A stretch of 64,000 bases of DNA from Sipunculus nudus (GCA_026874595.1 CM049306.1:94045642-94109641); one strand, 5' to 3'; shown: positions 24,641 through 38,831, counted from the stretch's first letter. Notes: generated by a model from the letters alone, not told the origin. Numbers and translations: made by a program.

Positions 24641-24659
24641 TTTGTGTTAAAAACGTAAT

Positions 24660-25919
24660 TCTGTTTGTACTAGTGTACAAAGCCCGGAAACCCAGACATA
24701 TAATCTTTCCCCCGCAGGAAAAGCTTTGTCATTTAGACATTTAGATATAAATAACAACCAGAATATCCTCCTAGCTGAGGTCGACTTTGGTCTTTATGTC
24801 CTCAGATCGTTCTGGTGCACTCAGGACCTCCGATTGAAGCAAACATCAAATGGCAGGAAAGTTAAAAGTCTTGTTTTTCTGATATTCCTCCTACGTGGCA
24901 CAGCCCATGGCGGATTCTATAAGTCGTCTGATTTCTATTTGAGCGTATACGAGCCTCAGTTAGTAAGACTGTTAGAGTCTGGCGCCTGTCATTGTCAAAG
25001 ACCAACCACCAGTACGACCGGCAGTTTGGCAGTAATGGGGGCAGACTGCAAAATTATTAGGGTCCCTTGAAACATTCAACAGGTTACAAATCCACCAACA
25101 TAATAACTACCAACTACCACTGATAACCACATCCTTCACAACTGGATTCCTTTTCAATAGTGTTCATGCTTAGATGTACAATTTTCAGGTTAACATTGCT
25201 AAGAATTATCAGCGAACTGACCCCTTTGTCTTTTATCAACTCCAAGGCATATGGTGAAATTCTCTGAACTTTTTAAATTAATTTGTAATAAAGAAATTTT
25301 GAATGTGATTGATACTTCGTGGAAAAAAATAACATTCCTGGCTGTTCACTCACGATGTAGTGCTATCATCACCCTACTGCCAGAGTTCGTTTCTACTCAA
25401 AAAGAACCTCTTCCAGTTATGCACTGTGGGACGGCGGGGACTATTTTTCTCAACTTTCTAACTTTAAAACAAAAATATGTTACATTGCAAGGAAACACCT
25501 GTTTACATCACACATGTTCTTGCTTACAAACTTTTTTTATTCCGTTAACATCCACGTAAATGTCATTTGGCTTGAAATCTAACGTATTTAAAGAAATAAG
25601 TTACCCTTTTCACTGCAATTTTACCTACCCCATATGTGTATGTAGAAACCCCGGTGCATTATGGACCGTCGATTCTAAATTCTTGAGAGCTTGGCGATCA
25701 TCCATAACTGATGTCTTTATCTCATCTCTGAACTGCATCAAAGATTATAGCCTTATGCCATAAAGTTTGATTGATTTACATTCGTATTTTAGAAATTTAC
25801 GTATTTACAGATTGTGTGAACCTCATAGGGGAAACTAGATGGTATGTAATAGAGCACAATCAGAAATCATATGAAAAACAGAGAAAACGGAGACCGTTGA
25901 ATATATTGTATATAGATAA
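24660..25919. other. No recognised gene; three 67-114 codon ORFs
   Basis: ORFs at 24726-25070, 25251-25559 and 25560-25763 on the plus strand lack recognisable motifs and convincing splice or start context. They are probably chance. Confidence 0.35.
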
Positions 25920-26145
25920 CTGAAGATACCCAATTAATATCATAGAGGTAACCACAGGAAACTAATTAAGTCTCCCAGAGATAACAAGAGGACACTTAAT
26001 AAGTGGCTAAGAGATAAATAGAGGAAAGTTATTTCTGGGAAACTTGATTAGAAACTTGATAAGAGGAAACTCAATAAGTGGCATAGAGATAACAAAAGAA
26101 AACTAAAAAAACTTAAGCCTCCCAGAGATAACAAGGGAAGACATC
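25920..26145. repeat. Degenerate tandem repeat with GAGATAACAAGAGGAAAC motif
   Basis: Variants of AGAGATAACAAGAGGAAACT followed by TAATAAGTGGC or CCTCCC recur every ~35-60 bp. The period is irregular because of indels. Confidence 0.5.
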
Positions 26146-26418
26146 GCTCCTAAGTCTCATAGAACAAAGTAGATGAAGCTGACAGTGCAGGAAGTCGGCA
26201 TGGAGAAAAACTATAGGACAGCCAGGGATTCTCAAAGAGGAAGCCTCGTGGGGGAAAAGCAGGACACTCAGCAGAACCAAGAGAAGTCTGACTCTCACAG
26301 CGATAGTTGAGAAAAAGATACATATATTAGGTGTATATATTAGATACCTGACTTGCCAAGACTTTGAGATGAGAATTGCTACTCTTATAAGGATACTCTT
26401 GTTCCGTAGAGGAGCCAG

Positions 26419-26446
26419 TTTTTTTTTTTTTTTTTTTTTTTTTTTT
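26419..26446 (-). repeat. 28-bp homopolymer T (A on minus strand)
   Basis: An uninterrupted T run. It could be the poly(A) tail of a minus-strand retroinsertion, but no recognisable element was found beside it. Confidence 0.8.
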
Positions 26447-26449
26447 GTA

Positions 26450-29400
26450 CTCGTTGGTACCTTCATGTTTCACGGTGGAGTTGTTTTATCTTCCACACGT
26501 CCTATAACAGTAAACAATGTAATTAATGACTTCACGTAATAAATTTTACTTCTTCCACCAAAAAAAAAAATTATTTATCTGTTTATTTCGGGGGGAAAAT
26601 CGCCTGTTTAGTAATGTATCAAATAAATTGTAACACTTGCCCGTCAATTTTCAAGAATATCTAGATTAACTGATCTGGTGGTCCTTTATTTAAAGATACA
26701 TATTTAAAGTGGAAGTAGTATGAATGCAGCAATCATTGATCTGGTACAGGAACGGTAGGTCCCATCTTGGACTCCAGGTGACAGCAGTTACGCAGACAGA
26801 TGTCCCGCTGATAGCCGGGCAAAACGCCATCAAATACATCTCAATCAATCTTACCATCAACCTATGCTTTTCAGGATCTCTTCGTTTATTAAACGTAGTT
26901 TCCATGGACAAGAATGCGTTAACTATAGCAAATAACAAATAATACATAGTGTACTGTTAATCCTTCAAGGAAAGAATACTTTCATGTGTTCAATTTAAAA
27001 AGGATAGAGCAAAAGCTACGTGGGTTTACTGTTTTTACAGTATTTAAATTTACTTTGTGTATAAATCAGCTTATCATACAAATTGTATTAAAAATTTACT
27101 TGGATAAAAATAATTAAAGAAAAACTTTGCCAAACAAGCATCAGAGGTATAAATATCAGTTTATCCTGTTAATGTTATTAAAATTTTTATGGAATACAAT
27201 ACTGAAAAAAACTTGCAGAATAAATACCAGATGAAAGTACAGAATATTAAAAAAAATCATACTACGAGAGTGAGAATGTTCCACTACTCTTTTCGTAGGA
27301 CCCATCTTTCTTAAAGGATGAAAGAAACTTCCAGCTTACTATTGATTTTTCTTTGATATAGAGGAACTGGGACCTTTCATTGCTCATATGTGGCGTGTTC
27401 TTAAACATGTTTGTTAATTGTAAACGAAACCTTTCGGGAGATCACAAATTGCTTTGGCAAGCATGTCATAGTTTCCTGAGACGTTTGGCCTGTGCGGTCA
27501 CGCAACCATCCAATATGGCATTGATCTCGGTTTCCTTGCATGTATGATATACATAAATCCACAGCGGTCACATCGGCGGGTGTGGAATATGTTTTCACAG
27601 AGACATGCTCGAGATATCCTCATACATTTACCCGGTGTCTGCACGCAATGATTCTTCCATTCTGAGGACCATGGATGATAAAGCTAACTCAAAGAACAGT
27701 CTTTTCTTTGGTGTGTTCACTCCGGTTTGAATGACCTAGAAGAACTTCTTGGTAAATATAATGTATACTAAATGGAACATAAATCAACCATTTATAAATA
27801 TTTACAAATAATTAACCATTCATCTACGCAGGGCATTTTGGGAATTTAAAATTAGAATTTGCTAACGATAGTTCACTTGTTTACATGGATATTCGTTTTA
27901 ATGAAGAGGGCTTGGATACAGTCATTACAGTTGTTACCGTACGACAAAAATTAACAAACCACTGTATTTGTCTTAAATTAAAAAAATCATTGCAAAGTGG
28001 CTGGTTATTCACTTTTAATCCCAGATTACTATGTGCTTTGTAATCACAGGTATTTTGTTAAAAGATAATATTCTTTTGTGGTCATGACATATCTTATCTC
28101 TCTTTCAAGCTTTCCCATTTCCTGAAATAATGGAACATTGGTGATAATATTGAAGGATGTTTTATTCAAAACAGGGCAGATTTGAAATAACAGATAACAT
28201 CAAAGATGACAATAAAACTGCTGGGCCACAAATGATCCAACTGGTGATTATTTCCTTTTACAACCCTTTCTATTTCATTTGCTCCTTTAATCTCAGCATG
28301 AAAATATCGCATCAATGTAGGAGGTCTTCAGAGCGCCGTGAACCTGTCACAGAAAACAAGCGTTAATGAACAAAAGCCTCTTAACATTTATTTTGCTACA
28401 GATTTGTATTTGGCATTAAACAGAATCTCCTTGTCACAGCCGCCAGTTTAAGCTTAAAATGAGACTTCCTGCAAATAAGATTAATAACAACATGCTGAAA
28501 TAATTATGCAGAAGAATTTAGATGATTGGCGTTTCTTTTGAAATGCTTCATTATTTTCGCTGTGTGATTTTTAAGACAATTGCAGCTGTTGAACTGATAA
28601 AAAAACACTGTGCTTAAACAGTAATTGAGTACAATAAAATTTCGGTAAGGACTGTAGATTCAAAACTAATGATAGCTATATTATGCAACGTGAGCCTCGC
28701 ACTGAATGAATCTTTAGCTTTTCTCAAGGTTAAAGAGAGTGGTCATGTAAAAAATTGAAAAATCTAGAAAATTTAATTCTACTCATCATCCAGCGGTACA
28801 TTTTACCCACAATCGGATCCAAAGGGGATTATCTCTCCCTCCCGAACTATTTTTTTAAGCCGCCGCAGCCTTTTTTAGGGGTTTCAACCCTTGACCCGCC
28901 CTCCTTTTTTCCGGACCTTATTTCAGGTTTTGTCATTAGTCCTTGGTTGGACGCCTCCTTTTCCTAAATCCTGGTTTCGCTCCTGTTACCGACGGCGGTG
29001 GGGTTGCGAAATTTCATCTCGGTCATCTTCCAGACCGAGGTATTCTATGAAAGAGATACAATTTCCATAAAAAAAAGGATTAAAAATCTAAATATACCGC
29101 ATATTCAGGGTTACATTTTACATAGCGGGTGGCATAGGTTGTGTCATATACGCGGTCTGGGTCCTGCTGGCCCGGTATATTAAGTTAATAATTCACAGAA
29201 GAAGCCGGCTATTTTCAAGTAAAGACAGACTAATCTAGATGGACAATACATCTCCCGCGGATATACCGGTGCCGGAGGGAGGCTCAGTACATATGGATTC
29301 ATAAAACTTAAAACAGACAGTCTGTACAGCTGTTCAGAGGGGAACCAGTCCTCTGCTTAATGACTAATTCTTCCAATCCTGTTTAACAAATCTCCCCTGC

Positions 29401-30757
29401 GACACAATCAGTCTGAAAAAGGCATTAGATAAAGCCATCCCTAGATCGTTACCACCAAGATCTGTAAAATTAATACACAAGATTATTAAAAGATTATATT
29501 ATGTCAATTACGTTTATTAACGTTGTTTAGATTATATGTGTTAATTTGTTAAATATACATTTTTTTTCAGTAGAGTGTATCAGAATATGAAATAAAAAAT
29601 TAAGAAAATTTTTCAAAGCATTTTCCGAAATTTCTCGGGAATCAGGTTATTTGTCTGTTTATCTATAATTAGATTCTTACGTTATTTTCTGGAAAGACCT
29701 TCATCGCTTCACAAGTCCCATCGAAACAAAACACAATCCATATACCAAGAACAAAACAAAAGGAAAATGTAAAATGTAGGAGACTCTACTTCCTTCAGAC
29801 AACTGATCCTATTCTTATTATTTTGGTGTACTTGTTCTTTGACGACGTAACGCTATTTGTAAGCACCATTGCTGTCAGATGTGTACGTGATTAATGGAAT
29901 AAAACTGCATAACCAGATCCGACAGGCCAAAAGTTTCATAAATAATGAGTCAGGCGCAACATCAAAATATATATTACCTGCGAACTAATTTGGCGAACGA
30001 TTTTGGCAGCACGTTATTTGGCAACTTCTGAGTGTTTTTAAGGCAGGAGAACATGTTTAGTATGTGTAATAGAAACAGAAACGTCCCCTGTAATACAATT
30101 GTCCATCTATCCGGCATGCTCGAGCCATTTGCCTTTCCGTCTAAGCTAAGCCTGATTGGATCATATGCGCCTGGAACTCTTACGTTACAATTGTTGCTGT
30201 ATCCCATGGGATAATAAATAAAATAAAAGTTACCGCCACACTACTATCCCAGTAATGTGCACGAGACCAAGTCTCATTTTTCAAAGAAACTCTTCCGATG
30301 CTTCAATTCATCACGGTCATCTCATGGCGTCGTGTTGGGACCGAACCTATACCCTGTAGCTGGAGAGAAGAACTCTGACCCCACATATATCTATTTTGTG
30401 TTGTGATTTCTATTGATATTAATTGCTTTCTGAACGTCTTCTGGGACCTCTAAACGGCCTTACACAAAATATAACTCTCTGCGGTCTGGGGTAACTGGGC
30501 AAGCATTTTGCTAAATAACCTGGAAAGAGTTGTCCATGACCCATTACACAGTTGAGCTGATGGAACCGCCTCTTTTCTAGAGTACCCCCGGGCGCGATGA
30601 TACATATAGCGTCCATCAACAGACAGTCCCACACCGACTATCCAAGCAAATACATTTAACCGCACCATAAATATTGGTTTCACATAAACATAATTGTTTA
30701 AAAATATCTTGAATGTTATTAAAAAGGACTTCACATAAGAACATTTTTTTATTTACA
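26450..30757. other. No gene seen apart from one short MITE
   Basis: AT-rich with short unrecognised ORFs on both strands. Only the decayed MITE at 28808-28985 is identified. Confidence 0.45.
28808..28985 (-). mobile_element. GGGGCGGATCC-type MITE, copy 2 (inverted, decayed)
   Basis: Reverse-complemented relative to the other copies. The minus strand starts near CAGGAGCGAAACCAGG and continues with ATTTAGGAAAAGGAGG, GTCCAACC and ACTAATGACAAA, ending at GGATCCGAT. The TIRs have decayed more than in the other two copies. Confidence 0.6.
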
Positions 30758-31733
30758 TAAGGTAGTATCTCACTGGGCTGCGACAGCTTGCGACTAGTTG
30801 GAGACACGACAATTGCTAGAAAATACGCGAATTAGCGACAGTTATCACTTGCAACCACACTGAATCGTAATTACGACACTTTTGAGAACATCGGACGGGT
30901 GTTTTTCCCAAAATTCGGCTGGAGTTCGTATAACCGTCGTGCGAATGTCGTGAGATGTTCACAAGACATTCGCACGCGTTTGTGAAATATTCGCATGGCA
31001 ATTCGCAACCAGAATGTCAGGATTTTTTTTATCTAAAAATATTCGCAATGTAGTTGCATAGATCGCAAACCATTCTCAAAGTTGTCTCGCAGTTCTCGCA
31101 CTTCCTGACTCGCGGAAACTGATTTGAGAAAAGTTGGAGACATGTTTGCGACAGCTTTGCGACAAATTGCGAATGCATTCGCCAGAGAGCCTCAAACGTG
31201 TCTTAGAACAATTTCCTCGCGCGATTCGCAAAGTGTCGCTTACTGGTCGCACAAATCTTGAACATGTTAAAAAAATTCGCAAAATAAAATTTCTCGAAAA
31301 AATAGTCGCAAAGGCGTCGCTGGAGTCTTAAACCTGTCTCATACATGTCTCTAACTATTCTCAAGTCAGTTTTCGCGAGTCAGGAAGTGCGAGAACTACG
31401 AGACAACTTTAAAAGGGGTTTGCGACCTATGCAAATACATTACGAATATTTAGAGATAAAAATGAGAACCTGACATTCTGGTAGCGAATTGTCGTGCGAA
31501 TATTTCACAAATGTCGTGCGAATGTCTTGTGATCATCGCACGACATTCGCACGACGGGTATACGAACTCGTGCCGAATTTTTGGCCAAACACTCGTTCGA
31601 CGTTCGCAAACGTGTCGTGCATGTGATTCGTTGTGATTGCAAGTGAAAATTGTCGCTAATTTGCATATTTTCTTGCAATTGTTGTGTATCCAACTAGTCG
31701 CAAGCTGTCGCAGTCCAGTGAGATACTACCTTA
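30758..31733. mobile_element. 976-bp foldback element with ~400-bp inverted arms
   Basis: The ends are TAAGGTAGTATCTCACTGG in inverted orientation. The left arm (about 30758-31160) and right arm (about 31325-31733) are reverse complements over ~400 bp at roughly 85% identity, with ~165 bp between them. The arms are rich in TTCGCA and GTCGTGCGAA motifs and CTTCCTGACTCGCG blocks. There is no transposase ORF and no clear target duplication, so it is a long MITE or foldback element of unassigned superfamily. Any read-through transcript would form a ~400-bp duplex. Confidence 0.8.
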
Positions 31734-34700
31734 AGAAATCCACGACGTGCTTGGTATCGTAACATCACACAATGACACGTAGGATATTCAGATTGTAATT
31801 AAGTAATAACACATCCTTTTCACCAAATAATTAAACAACTAAGTAATTGGATTTCATTAAACATTGTCTACTTAGAATTACATAATGCAACTCACCTAGT
31901 AACTGCATGAAAGAACGCCCCCTGAGGATTACACAATGTAACTAAGTAATGTACAGATTTGGCACATTTTCATCTAAAATTTCTGGAATGTACCCATATG
32001 TGATGTAACGCCGTCACACATTGTATTTGTAGAACCCCTTAATGTAACTAAGTTATGTAAATGAAAAAGAGAAGATTAAATAATGGAAAAAGATGATGAA
32101 TAGTTATTTATTTTCTGCTGTACGAGATGACTGCAGGTGGTTTACTTACTTGGCTTATTTGACTACTATATGTGACTATCCACTGCAGTGCCGCAAGCTT
32201 ATATGGATTCAGGGAATCATCGAGTAAAAAATAAAATGTCATTGACGCTTTGCATTCATTATTTTGGTTTCGCAGCCTTAATTAGAAAGTGCTCCTTAAT
32301 AAGCCCCTCCACGCTTTTTCTATAAACCCATACATATTAACTAAATGTGTCTTGATGTTTCCAAAACAACAATTATTTAAAATCAGTTAAAAAGAAAAAA
32401 ATAAACGTTGAAAGCTTTGGTTAAGTGTGGTCTAGTTTCTTGCGTGGTGAAGAGTAATAGATAGATTACTGAATTAAACCTTTAAGCATGCCCTCACACA
32501 ACAAAAGCAAAAACCTCTATTTACTCATCAAGCCGATATCCTTATTGAAAATGTCAGTTATTCCCTCTGGGAAATAAGGCAGGATATTTCCATTATTATC
32601 ACATGCAACCTTTCCCACTAACACGCGTAACAAAGGACAATGCCTGGCGGCCTGCTCACGTTTTCCTGCCTAAATATGTCGTTTATACCGGCTGAGTGAA
32701 TTTAAAAATCCAATGTCATCACGAATGACTGTGCCCACTGCTGTCGGGTTCATGCTTTTTAGGACACGGTTTCACAATACATAACCGCCAATTATCTAAA
32801 ACAACCATAATTGGCGACTGTTATTTCTTAAAAACATAATAGCGGATTTAATTGACTCGTCGCCGGTCGTCGTTCTGAGTTAATGGACCGGTGAACCTCC
32901 GCTTCTGAGCTTTACCAAACAAGGAGTTACATGTTCATTAGCATACCCGCAAGCTATCATTTATATGTATGCGTTTGGCTAAATACCAAATGCCAGCCAG
33001 TGCTGTTTTGTAAAATTTCCTATCACTGCTGAGAGATCAATCGATTGATAATTGTAGATTCACCAACACTGAAAGTACCTTCGATGACCCGTTCCCTTTG
33101 ATGATTACACGATTTATAAAACTATTAAAGTATCACTTTGTACTTCCTAGGTATCCATTTTTTTAATCTGAGTAGTCTTTTAAACATCTGTGAAACGTGA
33201 TCATTTCTTATTGTGTTTGCAAGGAAACCGTTTCCCCAAATATGTTCCCCTAACACATGTTTATTAACAGTAAAAATGAATAAGCAAGCAAGAAACGCGG
33301 TACCCTCTGTGCGGCTGTGTGTGTTCACTCACATTTGGTTCTCGTACAATCCTATTTATACACGTTGGAGACGTAATCGGAATGTCGGACCGAACACACC
33401 TGCATATAGAGTCACGTGCTTGGTCACGTGCCTAGTGAATCATTTACAATTTACAGACATCTAAATATAGGCAATTTTAACGTTGCCGCAAGCAGACACT
33501 CACCAGCCAGCAGACATTTGCTAGACAAAGGGGTACAACTATATGAGCGAATTAACATGTGTTTCAATTAAAGAAGTTAAATCTAGTTGGGTAAAGATTT
33601 ACTAACATACGAAGCTGTCAGGAAACGCTTGAGATCTAAGAAATAATCCCTTCGCCAAATTTCCTCGGGCCACAGCTGCTCAACTGGCCAAATAATTCAC
33701 GGGTGTGGTATGTTTGTGCGTCGGACGCAAGTAATCTGTTGTTTACACACACAGCAGCACCTCGGGATCAATTACGTCATGGCTCATAAAAACGCACTTG
33801 AAAACGACGAAAAAGCCGTTGTAAATGACGACGTATTATACCAAAGCCACTTATCCAGTTTCCACACTAGGTTATGGAAACAGCGTTTAGGTTGAACTGT
33901 CATAACTAATATTTCAGATACAAGGTTAATTAGAGGATATGAATTAAATAGAATGAAAAAAAAATCACGCACGTGATGGGTACAGCTCTTTTTGATGCAA
34001 CTAGAGAATACTTCCTTAAATGTAAAATTCAGGCGAGTAGCAGAAAAAGTAAACAGTCCTCAAGGCTGTGCTCTTAGTTGACATGAGTTTATAACTTTTA
34101 TGAAAATATTTACATTTCTCTGACAACTCCTGGTAGTCTTCATGTTATTAAGACCATCTCTTCTAATCGACATGCGGGAGCGATCTATATACCTTTTTAA
34201 AAATCATTATGTACTACTATAATTGACAATTCTGTAAGTCATCTAGTCTTAAACGGCTTTACAAAAGATTATATCTGCTTTGACATCATGATAAATTATA
34301 ATTCCATGAAAGGTATTTGAAATAATTACTAGATATTTCTTCAAAGACTACCAGAATGTTATTTTTACTTTGTCTTGGAACTTTTTTTTTACATTTTTAT
34401 TGCCATTTTACCATGATCTATGTCTCGTTTAAAGAACATACCAGGGGGTAAGTTAGATTAACCGTTAGCTCCATTGAGGTGCCAACCAATTTGTACGAAA
34501 TGCGTCAGATAGAATCTAAGGGTCTCAAATGAGAGCTTGAGGTACGGCCAGGGCAAGTGAAATTGACCCTGTAATCTGCACAGGAAAACCATTATCCAAA
34601 TCTACCTTTAGTATAAAGGACCGAAGAAGACATCACCAACCCGGTGACCGCATGGACAAAGAACCCATGTGTCTGCCATCAAGGTCAAAGCCGAGTCATC

Positions 34701-35111
34701 CCCGGACATTTAGTTTATAAAGCCTGCAGATTATTTGTTTCCATCGACCACCGTTCACCACGAAACCGAAATCCTTTCATGTCCATTCTGTAAGGCCAAC
34801 GTAACATGCAAGCGTCATAATAGGATATATTATTTTGGCGGGTGAAGAGATGAGATGTTTCAGGGATTATATGATGAACACCTTAATTAAGCCTTCCCCT
34901 GGAGCGGAGAGGTTGATGAGCTTATTTCTATATCAATATATGGGTCAAGAGTTTTTGTATATTGACCCAGAGTGCAAAACATCGAATACATTTTCTTTAC
35001 CTTTACTGTTCTTTACTTTGACCTTTGTATTTTCTGCATTTTACTTTTACCCATGGTCGGGCTCTCAAATATGGCTGATTTAAAAAAAAAGAACCTTTGC
35101 GTACAATATTA
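31734..35111. other. No gene seen
   Basis: Short unrecognised ORFs only. Two CACGTG E-boxes, 6 bp apart, lie at 33413-33430, listed separately. Confidence 0.45.
33413..33430. promoter_or_regulatory. Tandem CACGTG E-box pair
   Basis: CACGTG at 33413-33418 and 33425-33430, separated by CTTGGT, within GTCACGTG context at both sites. bHLH factors of the CLOCK/BMAL and USF/MITF groups bind this core, and a 6-7 bp E1-E2 spacing is known from circadian enhancers. No promoter or gene is evident nearby. Confidence 0.3.
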
Positions 35112-35115
35112 GCAA

Positions 35116-36024
35116 TGTTACGGAACCTAATATCAACAGATCACGTAGTCGTGACGATCATAAATTTTGTAATGGAGATAAAAAAATCAGATTCTGTAAC
35201 ACTAGGCAGCGTGAAATGTCTAGGGGAATGAATAAAGAAGTCAGTGTTTTTTTGTTAACAAATAATTATAATTTATTCTTAAAATAATCCTAACATTACA
35301 GTACACTTAATCAATACAATTACACAGTATAACAACAGTACAACAGTAAATCAATAAAAGTATATAAATAAAGTGTACAGTACATGGATACCACCACTGT
35401 CACAGCGACAATAAGTCCTTTATAACGTACAACCCAGATGAATAGTTCACATAAATCTTCTCAGAGAATAACAGTCCAGTTCATTCACAAAATCAATACG
35501 TTTTAATCCAAAAATGAAGTTCTTGTTATAATCCCGAAAGCAAACTGAAGACTATATAAGATCCGTCACAAATTTGGAAGAAAATCTATAACTGCCGCAC
35601 TTATCGATAAAGGTCCACAACTGACTTACACTCTTCTGTGTCCGCTGGAATATTTCTCTCCTCTCTCCCGGCTGTAAAACACAGCCCCTTATTTATAACT
35701 TCTTACCCCAAGCCGAGAACTTTCCATTTCTCGAACAATCCAAAGAGCCAATAGAACTCACGTTACAGGAAACATCTAGAACAACGAATGCTGTGTTTCT
35801 ACATATCAGAGTTCACACGTGGGCCGGCTCGGCTCGGCCAGGCGAGAGAGCCCCAGACTAGCATGACCGCTGTGTTTATACGTCGGCCGCAGCCGGACAG
35901 CTAGAACAAGGAAAGCTGTAGCATAGCAACGCCCAGGGCTTGAGCCAAACACGAATCAGAATGTCAGCAGCGCACAATAAAAGAGACATGCCAACAGTTC
36001 ACAATAAAACAGACATCTGAAACA
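35116..36024 (-). mobile_element. Solo LTR of an LTR retrotransposon
   Basis: Read on the minus strand it starts TGTTTCAGATGTC and ends GGTTCCGTAACA, giving TGTT...AACA ends. GCAA is present immediately outside both ends (35112-35115 and 36025-36028). Minus-strand promoter elements are in order: TATAAATAA at 35689-35698, then AATAAA at 35272-35277, then ~155 bp of U5-like sequence. No primer-binding site or gag-pol follows, so this is a solo LTR. A diverged second copy lies at 60427-61270. Confidence 0.7.
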
Positions 36025-36028
36025 GCAA

Positions 36029-38748
36029 TAAGGGACAGATTTGCAGATTATATTTATTTTTTACCTTGACCTAATTTCCAAGGCCGTACACCCCATAGCC
36101 TATTATCGCTCTGTTGCGTTAAGTTCTCTTTGGTTTTATCGAATTTAAATTGTGTTTCCACATGTTTTAAATGTTATCCAAGAAAGCATGAGAGTTTAAA
36201 GAGTTTATCAGCAATGATAGTCTGAGGGCTTATATAGAGCTTAAAAAGGTCTGATCCTCTGTGTCTATGTTTTATTTTTTGTTAATCTTTGTTTTTACAT
36301 ATTTACAGGTATTCTTACCCTTTTAAATGCAATGGCAGTAATTATAATTACAAGTGTCTCTTTAGCTATATGAGCCATGCCCTGGTTAGATCCTATCACT
36401 ATTGTGGCGATTACAACGAGGTCTGGTATGTGAACAGGGTTATGATTATTTTTATATTTATTAATTTCAATATATTTGTACAGGGTAGCCTGTTCAGTAA
36501 AACAGTCTGTTCATCCACTGGACCCTGTAACCTTAAAACATGATATTATAATACCTGGTACAAAGATTATATAATACACAGTATGCATATGTAACACAAT
36601 ATATGAATCATCAAAGATACATGTAATTAAATATTATATTCACGACAAATAAGTCAGTCAGGATATGCTACAATCCTTTAAACGCTACAATAGGTAACAT
36701 TCAAAATGAGTAAAATTCACTATAATCATAAAAACTAGTATAGACGCGTTAATAACAGAAATCCAAACAATAAAGACAGGTATTGACAATGCATATTAGG
36801 AAATAACATTGTCTTTAGGTTGTAATACTAAGACTTTAAAGGAAACGCTTTGGTCCTTTGTTTAAAAGTAATAAAAGATTTTATAGATCTGATCTCGTAT
36901 GGTAAGGTATTTAACATATGTAGATAATGGTGATATTCAGGCTGAAGTAAATGTAACCTTCAAATAAATAAATGCTTTTAAATGCAATTTAATTCCAAGC
37001 TTTCAGCTTGTCATAAAACTATTCGGTTACTCTGAGTGCTCTATTCGAAGAAATTATAATATGATGTCCACTTTATAAATATAGTAATTTACTATATATA
37101 TGAAATAGAATCATTCAGTACTTTTTGAATAGCAAATAATACATCGGTATTTTTAACCAAAACACCTTCGTTATTCTCAACCAACTATATTGGTTAAATA
37201 AATAAAGAAGTTAAATAAGTTAAATGGTCTTGGTATACTGCAGTCAAGCCGATCGGAAGTATTCGTGAAAGAAATAGGTCAATGTACTGTGGTCTTTTAT
37301 CAGCTGGGCTTAAGTACCAATCATTAAGGGGGGAATACAAGGGTATAAGAACATGTAAAGTTTATTTATCACCTGGTTTAATTAAATGCCTTGAGGCGAA
37401 TTGTTCTGTCGCTGAATTACACACGCACTCTCTCAAATACAAGTTAAATGTATTCCGTAGAGAGTATTTGTTCTATCAGATAAATTATTGGTAACCTCTC
37501 TGAGGGCAGCCAAAAGCTGCACACAGTATAAACATATCACATGACTACAGTCACATTTTGGTACTCTGGCACATACGCTGCCAAAAACATAATAGGAAAG
37601 GACGATTCACGACCCGGCGTGGTTTAAACACTCCTATAAACATGTTCCTAACAGCTGGGTAATAAAACGTACATCCCATCAGATTTGTTACACAGTAACC
37701 AGGCCTATCTCCTGGTACAATATTAATCATACAACCTGCTTTTTATAATCTTACACGAGCCAGCGAAACCTTCATAAATATGCAACATACAACAGACATG
37801 TATATTAGTTATATCCGGTTACACGGTATTAAAGGGCATAACAATGACCACTCAAAGCAACCACGGGTCATATATTAGGTTTAAATGTTTGTTTTTTCTG
37901 TGTTTCTTTGTTCACCTATATTGTTTAAGTGTACATGTGACACGTTAAAATTTTGAAAATCTGTAAACATTGACCCATTATCATTATTATTACAGGTATT
38001 ACCCGTTGATGAACTCAGAAACAAATTTCGAAAACATACGATATAGAGAAAAAATGACACAGACATACAGAAAATTTTATGTAATTTTTCGCTAGAGTCA
38101 CAACATCTCTCCAAAGTACGTTTGAATGTCATATTTCTCAATCAAAAACCCCGCTCTGTCTTACTTTAATCCAACATATTCTAACTGCCTCCGCAAGGAG
38201 GGTATGCATTCATCCCCGTTTGTGTGTTTGTTCATAAAATATCTTACGCAATCATTAACGCACTCAGGTATGTCATCAAGGAATATTAGCAAATGTAGAG
38301 TCACTTTTGCATGAATGAACTTTGGAATATAGGTCGGATAAATGAATGCAAACCCGGTTTTACGAACATCAAACAATAGGGACCCCCATATGGCACAGGC
38401 TTGCATTCCTCAGGTTTCAGAATTTTACTGTATATTTTAATAGAGTAATACATCCACAAAATCCACTTCATCTTCTTTACAGAGTGTCAGACCAGTTTCT
38501 ATAATCAAGATGGCCCTAGGACAATTTATCCCCAGATTTTTATCCCCTAACATTTTCCTCACCGACATTTACCCCAGGACCTATACCCCTCCGATAAATA
38601 CCCCCCGCATATTTACTCTCGGCTATTTACCATTACCCACCCAAACTTTTGGCTTGTAATATGTAGAGAGTGGTACTTATTGTCTGGGCTTAAGAATAAA
38701 GTTATTTTCCATTTAGGTGGGTTGCTTCAGAAACAATATTTATTTTAT

Positions 38749-38750
<2 letters not shown>
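36029..38750. other. No gene seen
   Basis: AT-rich intergenic DNA with short ORFs only. The dispersed repeat at 38195-38410 lies within it. Confidence 0.45.
38195..38410. repeat. Dispersed repeat, copy 2
   Basis: Partner of the repeat at 8015-8440, with the same ordered blocks (GGGTATGCATTCATCC, TGTGTGTTTGTTCA, ATCTTACGC, GAATGAACTTTGGAATA, CCGGTTTTACGAAC). Non-coding in all frames. Confidence 0.5.

Positions 38751-38831
<81 letters not shown>
38751..38831. repeat. (TA)n microsatellite
   Basis: About 80 bp of TA with one TC interruption. The overlapping ORF is its translation. A G-run of ~16 follows at about 38956-38971. Confidence 0.9.
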
